This document shows, in pieces, positions 57,556-64,000 of a stretch of DNA of 64,000 bases; position 1 is the first letter of the stretch, and every line of letters starts with the position of its first letter. Both the position numbers and the translations under genes were made by a program. The notes under the pieces are model-generated. The model made no database searches and was not told the origin of the DNA. It saw only the letters and a program-made list of their open reading frames with translations. Source of the stretch: Parageobacillus caldoxylosilyticus NBRC 107762 (GTDB lineage: Bacteria > Bacillota > Bacilli > Bacillales > Anoxybacillaceae); contig NZ_BAWO01000005.1 of assembly GCF_000632715.1 (NCBI RefSeq), positions 1 through 64,000 of the forward strand. The letters are read 5' to 3'.

Positions 57556-57993
57556 TTATTTTTCCAGTACTTTTTCTAAATTTAACAAAATTAATAGCCT
57601 TTTTCCGGATCTGGCAACCCCGTGAATATAATCGGCTGCCACCGTTCCAATCGCTTCCGGCGGCGGCTCCATGCTTGATGACGGGATGTCGAGCACATCA
57701 TTGGCCGCATCGACGATCAATCCGACCTCGAAATCTTTGATGGAGACGATAATAATGCGCGTTTGTTCAGAGTACGGCACGGAAGGAAAGCCAAACCGCT
57801 CCCGCAAGTCAATAATCGGCGTAACGACACCGCGTAAATTGATTACTCCTTTGACATAATGCGCCGTGCGCGGCACGCGGGTAATATGCTGAATTTTTTC
57901 AATAGAGCGGACATATTGAACTGGGATGGCATATTCTTCATCTTTTAACTGGAAAGCAATTACTTTCCATTCGACTCCTTGAATCGCCGTCAT
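57556..57993 (-). CDS. cheW: Chemotaxis coupling protein CheW
   Basis: CheW links receptors to CheA. The 145-residue protein is a single CheW/SH3-like domain (VIAFQLKDEEYAIPVQYVRSI, VINLRGVVTPIIDLR). I chose ATG at 57993 because GGAAGGGG precedes it; the longer frame lacks a site. It starts 28 bp after the cheA stop. Confidence 0.95.
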   Translation of the reverse strand: MTAIQGVEWKVIAFQLKDEEYAIPVQYVRSIEKIQHITRVPRTAHYVKGVINLRGVVTPIIDLRERFGFPSVPYSEQTRIIIVSIKDFEVGLIVDAANDVLDIPSSSMEPPPEAIGTVAADYIHGVARSGKRLLILLNLEKVLEK

Positions 57994-58021
57994 TTTACGT
58001 TTCCCCTTCCAATCAAACAAA

Positions 58022-60043
58022 TTATTTAATTAGCGCATTGCAGTCGATAATAAGCGCTACTTGGCCGTCACCTAATATCGTTGCACCGGAAATCGCAAAG
58101 ACGGATGTTAAATAGTTTCCTAATGATTTTAATACGACTTCCTGCTGCCCGATAAACGAATCGACAACAAGTCCTGCCATTTTTCCCCCCTTGCGAACGA
58201 TCACCACGGAAACCACTTCCTCTTCCGCCGCTGCCGCTGGCACTTCAAAAATGTCTTTCAAAAATACAAGCGGAACTACTTTTCCACGGAAATCAATCAC
58301 CTGCTGATTATGCACATGTAAAATATCTTCTTTTTTAATAATGGCTGTTTCAATAATCGATGATAAGGGAATCGCGTATTTTTCCTGCTGAATCTCTACA
58401 AGCAATACAGAAATAATCGATAACGTCAATGGCAATTGAATGGAAAAAATCGACCCTTTCCCTTCTTCCGAATCTACCGTCACCGTTCCGCCAAGCGATT
58501 CAATCGTGCTTTTGACAACATCAAGCCCCACCCCGCGCCCAGAAATATCGGAAATATGATCGGCGGTGGAAAAGCCTGGCGCAAAAATTAGTTCATATAC
58601 TTGCTTGTCCGTTAAATTAGCAATGTTTTGCTGGGAGACGATTCCACGATCGAGCGCTTTTTGCAGCACTTTTTCCCGCTTAATGCCGGCTCCGTCATCT
58701 TCAATTTCAATAAACACATGATTGCCGCTATGGTATGCTTTTAACTTCACGGTTCCTTCTTCCGGCTTGCCGCTTGCCCGGCGTACATCAGGCGTTTCAA
58801 TGCCGTGGTCGATCGCATTGCGGAGAAGATGGACGAGCGGGTCGCCGATTTCATCAATGACAGTACGGTCGAGCTCAGTTTCCGCGCCGATGATTTCCAA
58901 GTTTACTTTTTTCCCTAATTCGCGCGCCAATTGCCGGACCATGCGTGGAAAACGGTTAAACACGGTTTCTACCGGAACCATGCGCATGTTTAAAATAATC
59001 GTTTGCAAATCACTAGAAATACGCGACATCCGTTCCACCGTTTCATTCAATTCCGGATGATTCAATTCACGGGCAATTTGTTCTAACCGCCCACGGTCAA
59101 TGACGAGCTCCTCAAACAAATTCATTAAAATATCGAGTCGTTCAATATTGACGCGAATCGTTTTATTCGGCGGCGCCGATTGTCTTGCCGCCACATTTTT
59201 CTCCGTCGTTTTCCCCTTTTCCTCTTGAACGGCCGCCGCTTGCTGCCTAAGCGCGGTTTCATGTTCTTCTCCCGCACCGTCCGTTTCCTTCCGTCTATCG
59301 ATATCGAGCGGTACAACTTCTACCTCTTCTACTTCAGAAACTTTCATCAGTCGCTCATATAATTGTTCCGCTGATTGCTTTGTCACTACCGTTAGCAAAA
59401 ACTCTTGATCAAATTGCTCCTCTTCAAGCATCTCGACAGGGGGAGTTGATTTAATCACTTCGCCCGCCTCGTTTAATGCTTCAAAAATCATATAGACACG
59501 CGCCGATTTTAACAAGCAGTCTGCCCGCAATTTCACGCGGATTTCATAGGCGGAAAAGCCTTGCTCTTTGGACTGCTGCAGCACATTATACTCAAATTCC
59601 CCGTATGTTTGCCTAAGCGGTACCGAAAAAGTATTGGACGGTCGCTCCGCCGAGGAGGGGACTTCTCCTTGTTCAATCCGCTTTAACTGCTCCACCACTT
59701 CTTTTACGTCGCGTTTGCCGTCGCCGCCTGCAGCAATCGCCATAATCATCGCTTCTAAGTGATCGACTGCTTGAAATACAACATCCAATATTTCCGGGGT
59801 AACGGCAATTTTATGATTGCGAATGCCATCCAGCACATTTTCCATTTGATGGGTTAAATTGGCTAAATCATCAAACCCCATCGTCGCTGACATTCCTTTT
59901 AACGTATGGGCGGAACGAAAAATTTCATTGACGATTGCCATATCTTCCGGCGCTTTCTCTAATTCTAGCAGCTGTTCATTGATGGCCTGTAAATGCTCTT
60001 TGCTTTCGTCAATGAATATCTCTAAATATTGGCTCATATCCAT
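58022..60043 (-). CDS. cheA: Chemotaxis sensor kinase CheA
   Basis: CheA autophosphorylates and passes phosphate to CheY and CheB. The 673-residue protein has the P1 domain with phosphorylated His46 in RSAHTLKGM and the P2 response-regulator docking region (about 165-245). P3 dimerisation (near 310-365) and the P4 kinase follow, with HLLRNAIDHGIE, DDGAG and GRGVGLDVVKS. P5 is CheW-like at the C terminus. I chose ATG at 60043 (MDMSQYLEIF), 8 nt after GGGGG. Confidence 0.97.
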   Translation of the reverse strand: MDMSQYLEIFIDESKEHLQAINEQLLELEKAPEDMAIVNEIFRSAHTLKGMSATMGFDDLANLTHQMENVLDGIRNHKIAVTPEILDVVFQAVDHLEAMIMAIAAGGDGKRDVKEVVEQLKRIEQGEVPSSAERPSNTFSVPLRQTYGEFEYNVLQQSKEQGFSAYEIRVKLRADCLLKSARVYMIFEALNEAGEVIKSTPPVEMLEEEQFDQEFLLTVVTKQSAEQLYERLMKVSEVEEVEVVPLDIDRRKETDGAGEEHETALRQQAAAVQEEKGKTTEKNVAARQSAPPNKTIRVNIERLDILMNLFEELVIDRGRLEQIARELNHPELNETVERMSRISSDLQTIILNMRMVPVETVFNRFPRMVRQLARELGKKVNLEIIGAETELDRTVIDEIGDPLVHLLRNAIDHGIETPDVRRASGKPEEGTVKLKAYHSGNHVFIEIEDDGAGIKREKVLQKALDRGIVSQQNIANLTDKQVYELIFAPGFSTADHISDISGRGVGLDVVKSTIESLGGTVTVDSEEGKGSIFSIQLPLTLSIISVLLVEIQQEKYAIPLSSIIETAIIKKEDILHVHNQQVIDFRGKVVPLVFLKDIFEVPAAAAEEEVVSVVIVRKGGKMAGLVVDSFIGQQEVVLKSLGNYLTSVFAISGATILGDGQVALIIDCNALIK

Positions 60044-60056
60044 TTTCTTTTCCCCC

Positions 60057-61118
60057 TTACCCTTCCACATATTTGATAATGGCTCCGGCAATTTCTTCTA
60101 AAGGTACAATGTCATCGACAACGTTCGCCTGAATCGCTGCTTTCGGCATTCCAAACACCACTGCCGTCTCCTGCGCTTCGGCGATCACTTTCGTGGCGGC
60201 GTTTTCTTTCAGCTTTTTTAATCCCGCTGTTCCGTCCGATCCCATCCCCGTCATAATGACAGCTATTTTTTCGTAATCCGTTACGGTACTGAGCGATTCA
60301 AACAGCACATCGACGGAAGGACGGTGACCGTTTCGCGGCGGCGACTGTTCGAGGCGGGCCGTCAGCATCCCTTTTGCTTCATGAACTAATAAATGATAGC
60401 CTCCAGGCGCAATATATGCCGTACCATTTTGCAACGTTTCCCCATCCTCTGCCTCTTTCACCGTTATAGACGAAAGCGCATCAAGCCGTTGCGCTAACGA
60501 TTTGGTAAAGCCTTTCGGCATGTGCTGGACGATGACGATGGGCGCAGGGAAATTTTCCGGAAATTTAGTCAGTACAAGCTGCAATGCGCGCGGCCCCCCT
60601 GTGGATGTGCCGATGCCGATCACTTTTTTGCGCTGAGGCGCCTGATGCGAAAATGGCTTTATCCAATGATTGACGGCAATTTTGCCAGATTTGCTGTTTC
60701 TGGAAATGATCCGGACATTGGCACGGCTCGCCAGCAGCACTTTACTAGTCAGCTCTTCCTTTACTTTATATAAATCGAGCGAAATGGAGCCAGATGGTTT
60801 CGCGACAAAATCAACGGCACCATATTGCATAGCGGTGATCGTATTTTCCGCCCCTTCCGTCGTCGTGCTCGATACCATGACAACCGGAAGCGGATGTTCC
60901 TGCATGATCTGCTTGAGCGCCTCCAGTCCGTTCATGATCGGCATTTCCACATCCATCGTCACGACGTCGGGATGTGATTGTAAAATCTTTTCTAACGCTT
61001 CCTTCCCGTTTCTCGCCGTTCCTACCACTTCGATGTGCGGGTTTTCCGAAAGAAAGTCGACAATCATTTTCCGCATAAAAGCCGAATCATCGACGACAAG
61101 CACTTTCACTTGATCCAT
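60057..61118 (-). CDS. cheB: Protein-glutamate methylesterase CheB
   Basis: CheB removes receptor methyl groups and deamidates glutamines. The 353-residue protein has a receiver domain (about 1-120) with Asp56 as phosphorylation site in TMDVEMP. The methylesterase domain has Ser in IGTSTGGPR near 170, His in QHMPKGFT near 197 and Asp in GMGSDGTAG near 292. I chose ATG at 61118 (MDQVKVLVVDDS), after AAGGTGAG. Confidence 0.96.
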   Translation of the reverse strand: MDQVKVLVVDDSAFMRKMIVDFLSENPHIEVVGTARNGKEALEKILQSHPDVVTMDVEMPIMNGLEALKQIMQEHPLPVVMVSSTTTEGAENTITAMQYGAVDFVAKPSGSISLDLYKVKEELTSKVLLASRANVRIISRNSKSGKIAVNHWIKPFSHQAPQRKKVIGIGTSTGGPRALQLVLTKFPENFPAPIVIVQHMPKGFTKSLAQRLDALSSITVKEAEDGETLQNGTAYIAPGGYHLLVHEAKGMLTARLEQSPPRNGHRPSVDVLFESLSTVTDYEKIAVIMTGMGSDGTAGLKKLKENAATKVIAEAQETAVVFGMPKAAIQANVVDDIVPLEEIAGAIIKYVEG

Positions 61119-61126
61119 GGGTGGCC

Positions 61127-61999
61127 TCACCTTTCTAGTAAAAAGTGACGCAGTCTGGCAAAAAAATGAAATGGCTCCCTCTCTTTCTCTTGCGCCACTG
61201 CGCCGGCCGATAAATAACGGTCCGCTAGCGTATGCATAGCACGGCTTACTTTAGCAGTGGGATCAAACAGCAAAAACGGTGTTTGCCGTACTACCGCTTT
61301 CGCAACGGTGCGGTCTTCCGGCAGCATGCCCAGCGGAATCACCTCTTTGTCCAAAAATTGTTTCGCTACCCGTTTCAGACGCTCTAACGTCTCACGTCCT
61401 TCTTTGTCCGTCCGCACGCGGTTCGCAATGACGTACAGCGGAATCTCCTTTTCCTGCGTATACATATATTTCATCATCGCATACGCATCAGTGATGGCTG
61501 TCGGCTCCGGCGTGGTGACAATAAAAATGTCATGGACAGCCTTTAATAGATAGAGTCGATCTTCGGAAATGCCAGCTCCCATATCGAAAATAAGATAGTC
61601 ATATTGCGCTGATACCGATTGCAGCTCTGTTAGAAAATAGTCGACTTTTTCCTCGTCCATCGTAAAAATGTTGGTCAATCCCGTTCCGCCGGCAATAAAC
61701 GATATGTTGTCCGGACCTGTTTTAATCAGTTCTTGCAACGGAAGCTGCTTCGCAAACAAGTCAACAATCGTTAACGGTGACGATTGCCCAAGCAAAATAT
61801 CAATATTTCCCATTCCAATATCCATATCCAGCAATAATACCCGAAAACCGCGCCGCGACAACATGATAGAAAAATTGAGAGAGACGTTGGATTTGCCAAC
61901 CCCGCCTTTTCCGCTCGTAATAGCGATCGTTTTCGTGATTCGTTTTTGCCCGTTTTGCCTGCCTAAACGCAACCGCAAGTTTTCTGCCTGATCTTTCAT
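61127..61999 (-). CDS. flhG: Flagellar number regulator FlhG (YlxH)
   Basis: FlhG is a MinD-type ATPase that controls flagellar number and placement and activates the FlhF GTPase. The 290-residue protein has the N-terminal FlhF-activating segment (QAENLRLRLGRQNG), a deviant Walker A SGKGGVGKSN near 29-38 and a C-terminal amphipathic tail. Its start overlaps the flhF stop by 4 nt. Confidence 0.94.
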   Translation of the reverse strand: MKDQAENLRLRLGRQNGQKRITKTIAITSGKGGVGKSNVSLNFSIMLSRRGFRVLLLDMDIGMGNIDILLGQSSPLTIVDLFAKQLPLQELIKTGPDNISFIAGGTGLTNIFTMDEEKVDYFLTELQSVSAQYDYLIFDMGAGISEDRLYLLKAVHDIFIVTTPEPTAITDAYAMMKYMYTQEKEIPLYVIANRVRTDKEGRETLERLKRVAKQFLDKEVIPLGMLPEDRTVAKAVVRQTPFLLFDPTAKVSRAMHTLADRYLSAGAVAQEKEREPFHFFARLRHFLLER

Positions 62000-63126
62000 C
62001 TTCCTTCGACCCCAAACAGCATGTTTATCAGTTGTTCCGGCGACGCCTCGCTAATGTCGTCCGGTACATTTTGTCCGTTAGTAAAGTAAGCCGCTCCTAC
62101 GTTATATTCCATCATTAAATTAAACATCGCCCCATACGAAGTAGTTTCGTCTAATTTCGTAAAGATAAAGCGATCGATCGGAACAAGGGAAAACTGTTCA
62201 TAGATTGTTTTCATATCTTCGTATTTTGCCGTGAGGGCAAATACGAGAAACGTCTCCATTTCTTCGTCAAAATCGATGATGTGTCGCAACTCTTTGACAT
62301 ATTGCGGATTGCGGAAATTCCGCCCTGTCGTATCAATAAAGACGATATCGCGGTCGGACAATTTTTTCTTCGCCTCTTGAAAATCTTGCAAATTATAACA
62401 GACTTCCAGCGGTACGTTTAAAATTTGCGCGTACGTTTTTAATTGTTCGATAGCCGCAATCCGATAAGTATCGGTCGTAATAAACGCGATGTTTTTCCTT
62501 TGCTCCAATACGCAGCGGGCTGCGATTTTCGCCAGCGTCGTCGTTTTGCCTACGCCGGTCGGTCCGACGACATTAATATATTTTTTTCGCAGCGAAATGC
62601 CCCCAAACGGAACGGATGCCAATTTTTCTTTCATTATTTCTTTAGCCCAGGCAATCACCTGTTTTTCCGGCGCTTTTCCGCCGTCTACGTACCATTTTTC
62701 CAATAAGGCAGCTACAATGTCCTGGACTAATGAAGCGGAAATGCCTTGGCTTTCAAGCCGGCATTGCACTTTGCTAAGCGGGGCTGGATAAGAAGGAATG
62801 CCGGTCATGGCATTGGCGGAAAGCTGCTTTATCAGCGCCTTCAGCTCTTGTAATTCATAAAGCAGCTTTCCATCTTCTCTCCCTTTTTTTTCATTCAGAA
62901 ACGAGGAGGAAAATGAAACTTCTTCTTTTTTCCCCACCGCTTTCGAACGGATCGGCTGCGGGTCAACAGCGGCGATCACTTCGATATTTTTTTTCGTAAA
63001 CAGCCCAAAAAGCCCGCCTTTATGAACGACTTTGGAATTTAAAATCACCGCATCGCTTCCAAGTTCGGCACGAATCATTTTCATTGCTTCCGACATCGAC
63101 GGCGCAACAAATTTTTTTACTTTCAT
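61996..63126 (-). CDS. flhF: Flagellar biosynthesis GTPase FlhF
   Basis: FlhF is an SRP-family GTPase that sets the site of flagellar assembly. The 376-residue protein has a basic N-terminal B domain (MKVKKFVAPSMSEAMKMIRA), an N domain and a G domain (about 185-370). The G domain carries VGPTGVGKTTTLAKIA, TTDTYRIAA, DTTGR and TKLDET. It overlaps both neighbours by 4 nt. Confidence 0.95.
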   Translation of the reverse strand: MKVKKFVAPSMSEAMKMIRAELGSDAVILNSKVVHKGGLFGLFTKKNIEVIAAVDPQPIRSKAVGKKEEVSFSSSFLNEKKGREDGKLLYELQELKALIKQLSANAMTGIPSYPAPLSKVQCRLESQGISASLVQDIVAALLEKWYVDGGKAPEKQVIAWAKEIMKEKLASVPFGGISLRKKYINVVGPTGVGKTTTLAKIAARCVLEQRKNIAFITTDTYRIAAIEQLKTYAQILNVPLEVCYNLQDFQEAKKKLSDRDIVFIDTTGRNFRNPQYVKELRHIIDFDEEMETFLVFALTAKYEDMKTIYEQFSLVPIDRFIFTKLDETTSYGAMFNLMMEYNVGAAYFTNGQNVPDDISEASPEQLINMLFGVEGR

Positions 63127-64000
63127 TCGATCTCCACCATCCCAACGCTTTGGACTTCCACATTTGTCTCCAGCTCATTGTAGGATAAAACAGGCAAGTT
63201 TGGAAAATAGCGTTCCGTCAATTGCCGCACATACATGCGAACGGCTGGAGAACATAACAAAATTGGTGTTTGGTTTGCAAATACATGCTTCTCAAGCTGT
63301 GCGGCAATTGCTTCGATAATCGATTGAGACAGCGTCGGATCCAGAGACAAGTAACTGCCATGTTCCGTCTGCTGCACCGCCTCCGCCACCGTTTTTTCCA
63401 CTTTTCCGGATAAGGTAATGACTTTTAATGGCTCGCCTGGAATCGCATACTGGCTTGTAATTTGCCGTGCCAGCGCCTGCCGCACGTATTCCGCTAATAT
63501 ATCGGTATCCGTCGTCATGCGGGCAAAGTCGGCCAACGTCTCAAAAATGAGCGGCAAGTTGCGGATTGATACTTTTTCTTTCAGCAGTTTGGCCAGCACT
63601 TTTTGCACTTCCCCGACGGAAAGAGGATTCGGTGTCACTTCTTCCACCAATACCGGATACGATTCTTTTAAATGGTCGATAAGCTGTTTCGTTTCTTGGC
63701 GTCCTAGCAATTCATGCGCATGAGTTTTCAACACTTCCGTAATATGGGTAGATACAACCGACGGCGGATCGACGACCGTATAACCCAGCATTTCCGCTCT
63801 CTCTTTCATCTGCTCGGAAATCCATTTCGCAGGAAGGCCAAATGCCGGTTCCACCGTGTCGATCCCCTCTACCGAATCATCTTCGATTCCCGGACTCATC
63901 GCTAAATAATGATCCAAGAGCAATTCGCCGCGCGCTACTTCATCCCCTTTGATTTTCAGCCGGTACTCATTCGGCTGCAGCTGAATATTGTCGCGGATGC
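63123..64000 (-). CDS. flhA: Flagellar export apparatus protein FlhA, C-terminal part
   Basis: The gene runs off the window; 291 C-terminal residues are visible and the N-terminal membrane domain is outside. The visible part is the cytosolic domain that docks export substrates and chaperones. It contains IRDNIQLQPNEYRLKIKG, GLPAKWIS, the PPSVVSTHITEVLK segment and the RNLPLIFETLAD stretch. The end overlaps flhF by 4 nt. An internal start at 63923 is only an artefact of in-frame codons. Confidence 0.95.
   Translation of the reverse strand, partial: IRDNIQLQPNEYRLKIKGDEVARGELLLDHYLAMSPGIEDDSVEGIDTVEPAFGLPAKWISEQMKERAEMLGYTVVDPPSVVSTHITEVLKTHAHELLGRQETKQLIDHLKESYPVLVEEVTPNPLSVGEVQKVLAKLLKEKVSIRNLPLIFETLADFARMTTDTDILAEYVRQALARQITSQYAIPGEPLKVITLSGKVEKTVAEAVQQTEHGSYLSLDPTLSQSIIEAIAAQLEKHVFANQTPILLCSPAVRMYVRQLTERYFPNLPVLSYNELETNVEVQSVGMVEIE

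Noticed and set aside
63123-63923. A separate complete gene at the end of the window
   Set aside because: The frame continues open to the window edge and encodes contiguous FlhA sequence, so it is the truncated end of flhA.

Overview
The window is a contiguous piece of a Bacillaceae chromosome. It has moderate GC content, and its gene order is the classic Bacillus core order running from flhA through the chemotaxis, translation, nusA-infB, pnp, dipicolinate, spoIIIE and recA genes to rny and spoVS. Protein sequences and the many TTG/GTG starts behind strong GGAGG sites point to the Geobacillus / Parageobacillus / Anoxybacillus group: an endospore-forming, flagellated thermophile. The genus assignment is an inference. 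All 61 genes I accept lie on the minus strand, so transcription runs from coordinate 64000 down to 1. I saw no mobile element, tRNA, rRNA, CRISPR array or prophage.

Layout in the direction of transcription. (1) 64000-54790: the distal flagellar/chemotaxis operon, flhA (partial), flhF, flhG, cheB, cheA, cheW, cheC, cheD, sigD, an unrecognised 83-residue gene, and swrB. (2) 54789-51424: rpsB with a structured leader, tsf, pyrH and frr, with terminators after rpsB, tsf and frr. (3) 51309-41085: uppS, cdsA, dxr, rseP, proS, polC (lipid and isoprenoid supply, site-2 protease, tRNA charging, replicative polymerase). (4) 40980-33704: the rimP-nusA-ylxR-ylxQ-infB-ylxP-rbfA-truB-ribC translation/transcription operon, with a strong promoter and a hairpin leader. 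(5) 33730-28694: rpsO with an S15-type autoregulatory leader, pnp, ylxY, mlpA. (6) 28645-23164: ymxH, then dpaA-dpaB-asd-dapG-dapA (dipicolinate and diaminopimelate). A highly structured untranslated leader of about 250 nt sits in front of asd. (7) 23137-17879: rnjB, tepA, ylzJ, spoIIIE. (8) 17705-12087: a GntR-family regulator followed by a nucleoside ABC importer, nupNOPQ. (9) 12078-4597: ymfF, ymfH, ymfI, ymfJ, ymfK, rodZ, pgsA, cinA. (10) 4430-22: recA with a LexA box, rny behind a leader of about 350 nt, ymdB and spoVS with a textbook sigma-H promoter.

The coding content is mostly ordinary housekeeping. The unexplained signal is in the RNA leaders. Two intergenic stretches longer than 300 bp, in front of rny and asd, carry no gene. 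Each lies behind a candidate promoter and folds on paper into multi-helix structures. Several of their helices need G-U pairs that exist only on the transcribed strand. I recognise neither as a known riboswitch class. The S15, S2 and NusA operon leaders add three further likely autoregulatory RNAs. Relative to Bacillus subtilis, pbpX is missing between recA and rny, and the ymfD/ymfE position next to the GntR gene is taken by nupNOPQ, which suggests what that regulator controls.
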